From JAVVPL01 sp036655775 (GTDB taxonomy: Bacteria > Bacteroidota > Bacteroidia > Bacteroidales > P3), in NCBI GenBank assembly GCA_036655775.1, contig JAVVPL010000069.1, positions 1 to 11,643 of the forward strand: a DNA stretch of 11,643 nucleotides, in the 5' to 3' direction. This document shows positions 1 through 6,944 of this stretch, one piece after another (position 1 is the stretch's first letter; each line of letters begins with the position of its first letter). The notes beneath the pieces were generated by a model, which had not been told where the DNA came from, did not search any database, and saw only the letters and a program-made list of their open reading frames with translations. Made by a program: the position numbers and the translations under genes.

Positions 1-540
1 CCTTCGCAATTGATGGAGAATTGGGGCACACAAAAAGAATTTTTGGATCTCTTTGCCAAACATTATAAAACAGGAGAAAATCTTTCGCCTGAATTGATTA
101 AAAAATTGGTGGATGCCGAAAATTTTCAAGCTGGATATAGCTCGATTCGGCAATTGATGTTTGCTATTTTAGATATGAAATGGCACTCTTTGACTAGTCC
201 TAACACTTTAGATGTTCCTGTCTTTGAAACGCAAGCAATTGCTGAAGCAGAAATCTTTCCAATGGCGCCAGGTATGAATACATCCGTGGTATTTAGCCAT
301 ATTTTTGGGGGAGGGTATGCCGCAGGTTACTATGGCTATAAATGGGCGGAAGTACTAGATGCGGATGCTTTTTCAGTGTTTAAAAAAGAAGGTATTTTCG
401 ATGCCAAAACGGCTAGCTCTTTCCGTAAAAATATTCTTTCTAAAGGGGGAAGTGCCAAACCTATGGAATTGTATATCAAATTTCGTGGTCATGAACCTAC
501 TATGGATGCGCTTCTTGAACGTAGCGGAATGAAACAATAA
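1..540 (+). CDS. M3 family metallopeptidase (Dcp / oligopeptidase A type), C-terminal part
   Basis: The reading frame is open from base 1 (PSQLMENW...), so this is the last 179 codons of a gene that begins before the window. Family knowledge: M3 enzymes are zinc oligopeptidases or dipeptidyl carboxypeptidases that degrade short peptides in the cytoplasm or periplasm. The zinc-binding HEXXH motif lies upstream and cannot be seen. What is seen is the diagnostic C-terminal lobe: PSQLMENW, LLDMKWH-like helices (here AILDMKWH), and SHIFGGGYAAGYYGYKW (codons from 295). In that last motif the His (298-300) and Tyr residues (316-318, 337-339) match the substrate-binding His/Tyr of this family. It ends with FRKNILSKGGS and FRGHEPTMDALL, normal for the family C terminus. 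I cannot separate Dcp from oligopeptidase A without the N-terminal part. It sits 8 bp before topB on the same strand, so the two are probably cotranscribed. Confidence 0.93.
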   Translation, partial: PSQLMENWGTQKEFLDLFAKHYKTGENLSPELIKKLVDAENFQAGYSSIRQLMFAILDMKWHSLTSPNTLDVPVFETQAIAEAEIFPMAPGMNTSVVFSHIFGGGYAAGYYGYKWAEVLDADAFSVFKKEGIFDAKTASSFRKNILSKGGSAKPMELYIKFRGHEPTMDALLERSGMKQ

Positions 541-548
541 GACAGAGG

Positions 549-3284
549 ATGATTCTTTGTATTGCTGAAAAGCCTAGTGTTGCCAAAGAAATAGCAAAAA
601 TTCTAGGAGCAAATACGGCTCGAAATGGGTATATGGAAGGAAATGGCTATTGCGTTTCTTGGACTTTTGGTCATCTATGTACCTTGCAAGAACCTCATGA
701 TTATGAACATTTTTGGAAACAATGGCGTTTAGAGGTACTGCCAATGATACCCCCACGTTTCAAAATTAAAGTTATTGATAATCCGGGTGTAAAACGACAA
801 TTTGCTATTTTAGAAGATTTGATACAGAAGGCCGATCAAGTGATTAATTGTGGTGATGCGGGACAAGAGGGTGAGCTTATTCAACGTTGGGTACTTACCA
901 AAGCGCAATGTAAGGCACCTGTAAAACGATTGTGGATTTCTTCTCTTACGGAAGAGGCTATCAAAGAAGGTTTTTCCAAGCTTATGGATGCCAAAGAATT
1001 TGATGCTTTATATGCAGCGGGTTCTGCGCGTGCCATTGGAGATTGGTTGCTGGGAATGAATGCGACACGTGCCTATACGCTGAAATATGGCAATGGCAAA
1101 AATGTACTCTCTATAGGACGTGTACAAACGCCTACTTTGGCCTTGCTCGTGGAACGTCAAAAGGCAATTACAAATTTTAAATCCGAGATGTATTGGGAAC
1201 TCAAAACCGAATATCGAACGGGTATCTTTTCTAGTACAAAAGGTCGTTTCTCTACTAAAGAAGAAGCAGAGAAAATTGTACAAGAAATTGCGGCGCTCGA
1301 TTTGGAAATAACCAAAGTGGAGCGAAAAAAAGCAAAAGAACATCCTCCCAGATTATTTGATTTAACTACCTTGCAAGTAGAGTGTAACAAAAAACTCAGT
1401 TTTTCGGCCGAGCATACTTTGCAAATTATACAGTCCTTATATGAAAAAAAATTAACGACCTATCCGCGGGTGGATACTAGTTTTTTGCCGAATGATGTCT
1501 ACAAAAAGGTGCCTGATATTTTAAAAGGATTGACCCCTTATCAAAATTTTATAGAACCCATTCTTTCGGGAGGCCCTATTCGTAAATCGCCTAAGGTATT
1601 TAATGATAAAAAAATTACCGACCATCACGCTATTATCCCTACGGGGCAATTTACATCCAGTATGTCGATCGACGAAAAACGAGTGTATGATATGGTGGCT
1701 CGTCGCTTTATAGCGGTTTTTTATCCCGATTGTGAAATAGCCAATACCATAGTGATGGCAAAGGTTTCCGATTTTGACTTTAAAGCTACGGGTAAACAAA
1801 TTTTAAATCCTGCTTGGCGTGTTTTATATCCCAAGGCTGCTCCTAAAAATGCAAAAGTAAATTTGGATACTAAAGAAGAGGCTGAAGAAGAGGGGGAGAT
1901 AAAACAAGGAGAGGAAAATATGTTGCCAGATTATAAAGTGGGAGAAAAAGGGCCTCATATTCCAGATTTACAGGAAAAAGAAACGCAAGCACCTAAATAT
2001 TTTACGGAAGCTGATTTGTTACGTGCTATGGAAACGGCAGGAAAACAAGTGGAAAATGAGGAATTGCGCGAGTTGATGAAGGAAAACGGTATTGGCCGTC
2101 CTTCTACCCGAGCCAATATCATTGAAACTTTACTGAAACGTAACTATATTCAAAAAGACAAAAAACGTTTGTTGGCTACGCCAACGGGTATAGAATTGAT
2201 AGATACCATCGATAATGAGTTGCTAAAATCGGCTGAATTGACAGGGCAATGGGAGAAAAAATTACGAATGATTTCGGATGAAAAATATTCGGTTGCTGAT
2301 TTTATGATTGAATTAAAAAATATGGTGGCAAAATTGGTGGATGGGGTGAAGCGAGCACAAAGAAAAACCATACCAATCTTTATTTTACTTTTGCTTACGA
2401 GTGTTTTGGGAAGAACTCTAGCGCACAGTTCGACTCCTAAAGATTTTTCTTGGTGGGATGCTAAGCATGGATACGATGGGAGTAAGTCGTGGACCGAATA
2501 TTTAAAATATGCACCTGGTTTTTTTGGCCCCAATGCACTTCCAGTTCCTATGTTTTATAATGGGCAAATTCAGAAGGAATCTACGCTTAGTTTTGCTACG
2601 GATTTATATTGTGGTCATGGGGACAATACGGTGAATTTATATCTTAATTGGTATCAAACATTTTGGGACCATCGTATAGGAGTACAGCTTGATATGGTCC
2701 CTGTGGAATATTATCAAACCACTGCCGAAGTTCGAGATCTTCGAGCTTCTAGAGAGTGGGATGCGAAAGGTTGGGCAGGAGGAGATTTGGCTTTTTCCTT
2801 TTTTTTTCAAGTGATACGAAATAGAAAAGCGCCTGATATTGTCCTTTCAGCTGGTTTTAAAACGGCTACAGGAAATAAAAGTGGAGCGGCTCGCTATTTT
2901 GATGCCCCTGCTTATCATATTGATATTAATTTGGGTAAATCATTTCATTTTAAAGGATTTATTGATGCTTTAGAATTTGGCGGTACGCTTGGTTTTTTAT
3001 GTTGGCAAACGTATTATCCAATGCATCCTCAAAATGATGCTTTTATGTATGGTTTGCGTTTGGATTTAGTACATAAAAATTTGCGATGGGAAAACCAATT
3101 TGGCGGCTATGTGGGCTATCTCCATAATGGGGATAGTCCAATGGTTATACGTACCCGTTTTCTTTGGGCTCAAAACCAAATTAATTATTTTATTCAGTAT
3201 CAACATGGAATTAAGGATTATCCTTTTGAACAAATACGTATAGGGGTAGATTGGAAATTTATGAAAATTTTCAAAAAAAATTAA
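549..3284 (+). CDS. topB: DNA topoisomerase III fused in frame to an outer-membrane barrel-like protein
   Basis: Residues 1-600 are a type IA topoisomerase, which passes one DNA strand through a transient break and acts in decatenation and recombination. The Toprim domain starts with IAEKPSVA (Glu7, Lys8) and carries the acidic motif DAGQEGE (residues 103-109). SIGRVQTPTLALL starts at residue 188. The nucleophile is Tyr305 in TTYPRVD. TDHHAIIPT is at 357-365 and GIGRPSTRA at 514-522. After the final topoisomerase helix (ELKNMVAKLVDGVKR, ending about residue 602) there is no CxxC zinc region. Instead the frame runs into a hydrophobic signal-like segment (608-625) and about 290 residues rich in aromatic beta strands. 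A plain TopB is roughly 650-750 residues; this one is 911. ATG 549 is chosen because it opens directly on the Toprim motif. The fusion may be real, the result of a deletion, or an assembly error. Topoisomerase identity is very secure; a functional fused product is not. Confidence 0.9.
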   Translation: MILCIAEKPSVAKEIAKILGANTARNGYMEGNGYCVSWTFGHLCTLQEPHDYEHFWKQWRLEVLPMIPPRFKIKVIDNPGVKRQFAILEDLIQKADQVINCGDAGQEGELIQRWVLTKAQCKAPVKRLWISSLTEEAIKEGFSKLMDAKEFDALYAAGSARAIGDWLLGMNATRAYTLKYGNGKNVLSIGRVQTPTLALLVERQKAITNFKSEMYWELKTEYRTGIFSSTKGRFSTKEEAEKIVQEIAALDLEITKVERKKAKEHPPRLFDLTTLQVECNKKLSFSAEHTLQIIQSLYEKKLTTYPRVDTSFLPNDVYKKVPDILKGLTPYQNFIEPILSGGPIRKSPKVFNDKKITDHHAIIPTGQFTSSMSIDEKRVYDMVARRFIAVFYPDCEIANTIVMAKVSDFDFKATGKQILNPAWRVLYPKAAPKNAKVNLDTKEEAEEEGEIKQGEENMLPDYKVGEKGPHIPDLQEKETQAPKYFTEADLLRAMETAGKQVENEELRELMKENGIGRPSTRANIIETLLKRNYIQKDKKRLLATPTGIELIDTIDNELLKSAELTGQWEKKLRMISDEKYSVADFMIELKNMVAKLVDGVKRAQRKTIPIFILLLLTSVLGRTLAHSSTPKDFSWWDAKHGYDGSKSWTEYLKYAPGFFGPNALPVPMFYNGQIQKESTLSFATDLYCGHGDNTVNLYLNWYQTFWDHRIGVQLDMVPVEYYQTTAEVRDLRASREWDAKGWAGGDLAFSFFFQVIRNRKAPDIVLSAGFKTATGNKSGAARYFDAPAYHIDINLGKSFHFKGFIDALEFGGTLGFLCWQTYYPMHPQNDAFMYGLRLDLVHKNLRWENQFGGYVGYLHNGDSPMVIRTRFLWAQNQINYFIQYQHGIKDYPFEQIRIGVDWKFMKIFKKN
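2346..3284 (+). other. Barrel-like outer-membrane protein module with internal signal peptide, inside the topB frame
   Basis: This is the second half of the 911-codon frame (residues 600-911). It looks like a complete exported protein. A GTG codon at 2346 would give VKRAQRKTIPIFILLLLTSV, then LGRTLA before a plausible cleavage point at residue 625/626: basic start, hydrophobic core, small residue at the cut. The mature part has PGFFGPNALPVP near its start and many alternating aromatic strands (for example LYLNWYQTFW, YFIQYQHGI, IRIGVDWKFMK), typical of Bacteroidota outer-membrane barrels. I do not recognise the exact family and assign no function. No TTTG-type promoter element is visible in 2221-2345, so it would depend on topB transcription. 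ATG 2322 (residue 592) is a second possible internal start. Whether it is made separately is inference. Confidence 0.6.
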
Positions 3285-3299
3285 TATTTTTTAATATTT

Positions 3300-3330
3300 T
3301 TTGAATTTAAAAAAATATATTGTACTTTTG
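3300..3330 (+). promoter_or_regulatory. Bacteroidota-type promoter for the type IX cargo gene
   Basis: TTTG at 3300-3303 and TACTTTTG (matching TAnnTTTG) at 3323-3330 are separated by 19 bp, the spacing known for the Bacteroidota primary sigma factor -33 and -7 boxes. It lies in the 145-bp AT-rich gap after the topB stop, next to a tandem TTAATATTTT repeat (3281-3300). The start codon lies about 100 bp downstream, giving a rather long leader. Confidence 0.6.
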
Positions 3331-3429
3331 AACCCTATAGTGAGGCTATAGAAAATTCAAAAAGTATAGAATCTCAGAAAATATACTTTGCTGATTTTAA
3401 ATAAATTAAAAACACTTAACTTAAAAAAA

Positions 3430-3939
3430 ATGATATCCATGAAAAAAAAATTGCCTTATTTATTAATATTTAGTTGTCTATGTGGAACTAGTGCTTCTTT
3501 TGCTCAATCGGGATTTGTAAGTGCAGGAGGGGATGTAAAAAACACTGCGGGGACTGTTTCCTCTAGTGTAGGGCAAGTTTTTACGGCCGAAGCCTCCAAT
3601 GCGAGTGGTAGCTTACAAGAGGGAATTCAGCAAGGATATGTAATTACAGATGAAACGCCTGATTCTACCAAAATAAATTCGGATCTAGAGGTCAGTCTCA
3701 CTGTTAAAGTTTATCCCAATCCAACTAAAAATAATTTAGTGCTAAGAATTGCGGATTATCAAATGCAAAAATGGGAATATATGGTCTTTGATATGAATGG
3801 GCGACGTTTGATCCGAAGACCTATTACATCGGGCGAAACAGAAATTCAATTATCCGATTTTGGAAATTCAATTTATTTTGTACGTTTGTTGGATGGGGGA
3901 AAAGTGTTACGGAATTTCAAAGTTATAAAACAAGACTAA
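3430..3939 (+). CDS. Small secreted protein with type IX secretion C-terminal sorting domain
   Basis: A 169-residue protein with a clear signal peptide: MKKK, a hydrophobic stretch LPYLLIFSCLCG, and a likely cut after SASFA (residue 25). The middle holds a Gly/Ser-rich module (SAGGDVKNTAGTVSSSVGQVF ... EGIQQGYVI) that I recognise as common at the N terminus of Bacteroidota surface proteins. Residues 92-169 are a Por-type sorting domain: VKVYPNPTKNNLVL, then VFDMNGRRL, the IQLSDFGNSIYFVRL strand and a final FKVIK. Family knowledge: this domain directs export across the outer membrane by the type IX system and is usually removed. Only about 65 residues remain as cargo and no catalytic motif is visible, so its role is unknown. 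Start choice: ATG 3430 follows an A-rich tract; ATG 3439, three codons later, gives MKKKLPY and is equally plausible. The frame also extends upstream to a TTG at 3388, but that adds residues before the signal peptide and is unlikely. Confidence 0.85.
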   Translation: MISMKKKLPYLLIFSCLCGTSASFAQSGFVSAGGDVKNTAGTVSSSVGQVFTAEASNASGSLQEGIQQGYVITDETPDSTKINSDLEVSLTVKVYPNPTKNNLVLRIADYQMQKWEYMVFDMNGRRLIRRPITSGETEIQLSDFGNSIYFVRLLDGGKVLRNFKVIKQD

Positions 3940-3986
3940 ATTAAAAAAAACGTTACGTAGATAGCGGTTTTTATCAAAAAAAAACG

Positions 3987-3994
3987 TATTTTTG
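3987..3994 (+). promoter_or_regulatory. -7 promoter box of the DUF3127-like gene
   Basis: TATTTTTG fits TAnnTTTG and is followed by a C, as in other Bacteroidota promoters. It lies 26 bp before the ATG at 4021, leaving a leader of about 20 nt. No clean TTTG -33 box is present at the expected distance; only a T-rich tract (about 3968-3972) is seen. Confidence 0.55.
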
Positions 3995-4020
3995 CACTTC
4001 AATTTAATATTTTTATCATT

Positions 4021-4422
4021 ATGCAACTTACAGCACGCTTAATTAATGTATTACCCGTACAAACCGGGCAAGGCAAAAATGGACCTTGGAAAAAACAAGA
4101 TATCATTGTAGAAACGGATGGTCAGTATCCTAAAAAAGTATGTATTGCAATTTGGGGCGACAAGGTCAATGAAAGTGTATTGGTGGTAGGTACGATTCTA
4201 ACAATTTCATTTGATGTGGAAAGTCGCGAATTTAATGGAAAATGGTATACCGATGTCAAAGCCTGGAGAGTGGAAGTGGGCGCTGGTGCTCCTGAAGGAG
4301 GTAGTGCTTCATATACCGCAAATAGTGCTGCGCAACTGCCAAATTCACCTGTTTCTGCACCTAATGCCGATAGTTTTGATGCCATGAGTAGTGCCCAAGA
4401 GGGAGATGATTTACCTTTCTAA
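4021..4422 (+). CDS. DUF3127-like OB-fold protein with SSB-type C-terminal tail
   Basis: A 133-residue protein. Residues 1 to about 88 resemble the DUF3127 family of Bacteroidota. Recognisable blocks are GPWKKQDIIVET, QYPKKVCIAIWGDKV, and VESREFNGKWYTDVKAWRVE. The fold is thought to be OB-like, related to single-stranded DNA-binding proteins. A low-complexity Ala/Ser/Pro linker (about 92-125) leads to the acidic tip EGDDLPF at the extreme C terminus. That tip is the hallmark of bacterial SSB, where it docks partner proteins such as helicases and exonucleases. So it could be an SSB-like DNA-binding protein, but I do not call it ssb because its core matches DUF3127 better than classical SSB, which is usually longer and has different N-terminal blocks. 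It is monocistronic: its own promoter lies upstream and a strong terminator follows 70 bp downstream. The family call is from memory of conserved blocks, not from a search. Confidence 0.85.
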   Translation: MQLTARLINVLPVQTGQGKNGPWKKQDIIVETDGQYPKKVCIAIWGDKVNESVLVVGTILTISFDVESREFNGKWYTDVKAWRVEVGAGAPEGGSASYTANSAAQLPNSPVSAPNADSFDAMSSAQEGDDLPF

Positions 4423-4494
4423 TCTAAATTGTTTGGCTTGCAGGGGTGAGTGTGACAAATTCTAAAGGATTAGTTTTATAAAAATTCTGAAATA

Positions 4495-4531
4495 AAAAAG
4501 AGAGTGTTTGATTTTCAAGCACTCTCTTTTT
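4495..4531. terminator. Bidirectional rho-independent terminator
   Basis: A 16-bp stem (4495-4510 with 4516-4531) contains one G-U pair and closes on a 5-nt loop. The core is GAGAGTG / CACTCTC. An A-run on the left arm and a T-run on the right arm let it work on both strands. It lies between two convergent genes, the DUF3127-like gene ending at 4422 and the peroxidase ending at 4563. Confidence 0.9.
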
Positions 4532-4562
4532 ATTTTAATCCAATTTTAAGAAAAACTAGGAT

Positions 4563-5663
4563 TTATGGTACTATATAGCCGTCGCTTAATGTTTTCATAA
4601 AACTGACGATGGCTTTTTCTTCTCGAAGACTCAGTTTGAGATCGCCTAATTCGGCTGTATTGACGGTGTTTGGGTATTCAGCCACAGGAAATTGATTGGG
4701 TAAATCACGTACATTGTAAAAATGCACAATTTCTTCTAAGGTCTTAAAATAACCATTGTGACCATAAGGGGCTGTTTGTGCTATATTACGTAAGGTGGGT
4801 ACCCGAAATTTACCATTTTCATTTTCATTTTTTACAATTTCACCTAAACCGAAATCGACAAAGGCTTGTCCTTGCGGATTGTGTACTTTTGGCATTTGAT
4901 AAAATGGATTTTCTAAATTTTTAGGAATCCCTAAATTATCATAGGTGTGATCGGTAAATAATACTTTCTTTGCTCCAGGATCTGCCTCGAGAATGTGACA
5001 TTCCGCGCATTTAGCTCTTTTGGCATCGCTAAATAAAACTAAACCTTCCATTTCTTCTTTGCTGAGTTTTACTTTGCCGTCTAAATACGCATCGTACTTA
5101 GAGGAAAAGGAATTGATTTCAGCCGAACGTTGATAGGCTGCCAATGCATCACATATTTGATCAAAGGTTTTTCCTATGCTTGTCGATTTGCCAAATAAAG
5201 CAACAAAATCACCATAATAGGCGGCTTTTTTTAATTTTTGAACGAGCATGGAGTCGGATAAATTCCCCATTTCTAATAAATTTACAAACGGATTGCGAGC
5301 TTGAACCTCTAAGCTATTTACTCGTCCATCCCAAAAGAGGCCTCCTACATAAGTGCTATCCACCTTATCGTAATACCTACTAGGAACAAAGGCTGAATAG
5401 GCAATGGTGGGTGCATTTCGTTTAGAAAACAAGCCTATAACGGCGCCTTCGGATATCGCTCGATTTTCTCTATCTGCAAAACCTTTGGTGGCAGTGTGAC
5501 AAGTGGCACACGACTGACCTATGGGTTCGGATAGATTTTCATCAAAAAAGATTTTTTTGCCTAGCTTTTCTATTGGACTTAGTTTTACTTGATGGCTTGG
5601 ATTACAAGCCATCATAGTAAACGTAACGAATCCAATACTTACATATTTTAAATAAAGTTGCAT
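4563..5663 (-). CDS. Di-haem cytochrome c peroxidase (CCP/MauG family), predicted lipoprotein
   Basis: A 366-residue protein of the bacterial di-haem peroxidase family, which reduces hydrogen peroxide with electrons from small cytochromes or oxidises other substrates (MauG branch) in the periplasm. Two haem c attachment motifs are visible: CATCH (Cys52-His56) and CAECH (Cys219-His223). Around them are family blocks: KLGKKIFFDENLS before the first haem, RNAPTIAY, FWDGRVNSLEVQA, and FRVPTLRNIAQTAPYGHNGYF near the C terminus. The N terminus is a hydrophobic signal ending in MMAC (Cys20), a slightly unusual lipobox, so it is probably lipid-anchored. Length is normal for the family. It follows the PLP lyase by 61 bp on the same strand. 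No clear TAnnTTTG box is seen in that gap, so it may be read from upstream, and it ends at the shared terminator. CCP versus MauG-like activity cannot be decided from sequence alone. Confidence 0.92.
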   Translation of the reverse strand: MQLYLKYVSIGFVTFTMMACNPSHQVKLSPIEKLGKKIFFDENLSEPIGQSCATCHTATKGFADRENRAISEGAVIGLFSKRNAPTIAYSAFVPSRYYDKVDSTYVGGLFWDGRVNSLEVQARNPFVNLLEMGNLSDSMLVQKLKKAAYYGDFVALFGKSTSIGKTFDQICDALAAYQRSAEINSFSSKYDAYLDGKVKLSKEEMEGLVLFSDAKRAKCAECHILEADPGAKKVLFTDHTYDNLGIPKNLENPFYQMPKVHNPQGQAFVDFGLGEIVKNENENGKFRVPTLRNIAQTAPYGHNGYFKTLEEIVHFYNVRDLPNQFPVAEYPNTVNTAELGDLKLSLREEKAIVSFMKTLSDGYIVP

Positions 5664-5724
5664 TGGGTTTGTATTTTATGATTAATAGCTCCTTAAAATC
5701 AGCTCAAATGAAGTTTGAAAATGC

Positions 5725-6930
5725 TTATTTTATTTCTTTATTTACCATTTCTAAACTTTCTTTGATCAATTGAAAAGTTCGTTCAATATTGTTGTCTAAA
5801 CCTACTGAGAAGCGAACTAATCCTTCGGACATTCCCATTTCTTTTTGTATGTTTTCTGGGATTTCAGAGGACGTGCTTTTTCCAGAGTTGCTAAATAAAG
5901 TCTTGAAATAACCAAGGCTAACTGCTAAGTAGCCAACGCCTTTATTCTGCATTATTTCCATCATTCGGTTGGCTCTTTCGGCGGTGTTCAAATCAATAGC
6001 AATCATGCCTCCATAGCCAAATTCAGGATTCATCAGTTTAGTAAATAAAGCATGATCTCTATGTTCTGGCATTCCTGGATAGTTGGCTTTTAAGCCTATT
6101 TCGGGGAAACGTTTAGCTAAATACATGGCATTGTAGCTATGTTGCTTCATCCGAATATGTAAGGTGTGTAGATTTTTGAGAATGCTAGAGGAACGCATGG
6201 GATCTAAAACTGGACCTAAAAGCATGGCGGTTCCATTATTTACATCAATTAAGGAATTGATATATTCTTGAGAACCACAAATGGCACCTGCTACACAGTC
6301 GTTTTTCCCATTAATAAATTTGGTCATTGAGTATACAACAACATCGGCTCCTAATTGAATAGGAGATACGATCATAGGTGTAAATGTGTTATCTACTACC
6401 AATTTAATATTACATTCTTTAGCAATTTTAGATAAAGCGGGAATGTCGGAAATCAACAACATGGGGTTGTTCATGGTTTCGGTGTAAATCATCTTGGTGT
6501 TGGGACGAATGGCTTTACGTACGGCTTCTAAATTTGTAGTATCTACAAAAGTAACTTCGACACCAAATTTTACGATGTAGTTTTTTAAAAAGGCAAAACT
6601 TCCTCCGTAGATAGTTGGACTAGATACAATGTGATCGCCTGCATTTACTATTTGCAATATGGCACAAGTAATGGCGGCCATGCCTGAGGCGGTTACCCAA
6701 GCGGCTTCGGTACCTTCCATGGCGGCTAAGGCGTCGGCAAGGTATTTATTACTAGGATTCCAATGACGAGAATACAGATAACAACCTTGTACTTCTCCTG
6801 TAAAAGTGCCGGTCATATCACCCCCTTTTAAGAAAGTATAGGTTGCAGAATCGGTTATGGAAGGGTTTACATCGCCAAATTCTCCAAATTGGAGAAGATC
6901 TTGAATTTTGCTTGCTGGATCAAATTTCAT
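5725..6930 (-). CDS. Cys/Met-metabolism PLP-dependent lyase (methionine gamma-lyase-like)
   Basis: A 401-residue fold-type-I PLP enzyme of the cystathionine gamma-synthase / gamma-lyase / methionine gamma-lyase family, which acts on sulfur amino acids in the cytoplasm. Visible residues: YSR (Tyr53, Arg55), which contacts the cofactor phosphate of the neighbouring subunit; ASGMAAI (81-87); the ring-stacking Tyr108 in YGGSFAFL; Asp180 in VVDNTFTP; and Lys204 in YSMTKFINGKND, the Schiff-base lysine. The SFAFL...FGVEVTFVD stretch is close to methionine gamma-lyase. However, the position of that enzyme's characteristic active-site Cys (YGC) is Gly110 here, as in cystathionine enzymes, so the substrate is uncertain. 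It could equally be a cystathionine lyase or synthase, or an O-acetylhomoserine sulfhydrylase relative. It starts 14 bp after the uvrB stop, so the two are very probably on one transcript. Confidence 0.9.
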   Translation of the reverse strand: MKFDPASKIQDLLQFGEFGDVNPSITDSATYTFLKGGDMTGTFTGEVQGCYLYSRHWNPSNKYLADALAAMEGTEAAWVTASGMAAITCAILQIVNAGDHIVSSPTIYGGSFAFLKNYIVKFGVEVTFVDTTNLEAVRKAIRPNTKMIYTETMNNPMLLISDIPALSKIAKECNIKLVVDNTFTPMIVSPIQLGADVVVYSMTKFINGKNDCVAGAICGSQEYINSLIDVNNGTAMLLGPVLDPMRSSSILKNLHTLHIRMKQHSYNAMYLAKRFPEIGLKANYPGMPEHRDHALFTKLMNPEFGYGGMIAIDLNTAERANRMMEIMQNKGVGYLAVSLGYFKTLFSNSGKSTSSEIPENIQKEMGMSEGLVRFSVGLDNNIERTFQLIKESLEMVNKEIK

Positions 6931-6944
6931 AATTGTAAGTGTTT

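Noticed and set aside
1008..1799. Several minus-strand open frames of 77-111 codons opposite topB.
   Set aside because: The topB frame encodes conserved catalytic motifs throughout this stretch, and the antisense products are Cys/Phe/Arg-rich without recognisable domains.
2346..2349. GTGA overlap (GTG 2346-2348, TGA 2347-2349), which could suggest topB ended here in another frame with a coupled downstream start.
   Set aside because: Reading topB in the frame that uses this TGA gives a Trp-rich string in the preceding codons, whereas the 549 frame gives a sensible topoisomerase helix. A frameshift here is therefore not supported.
3335..3351. CTATAG-tgagg-CTATAG, a possible 6-bp stem-loop just after the promoter of the type IX cargo gene.
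   Set aside because: Each arm is itself a palindrome, the stem is short and AT-rich, and the predicted transcript start falls inside the first arm.
5704..5718. TCAAA-tgaag-TTTGA between the PLP lyase and the peroxidase, as a possible terminator.
   Set aside because: A 5-bp AT-rich stem without a proper T-run is too weak to call.
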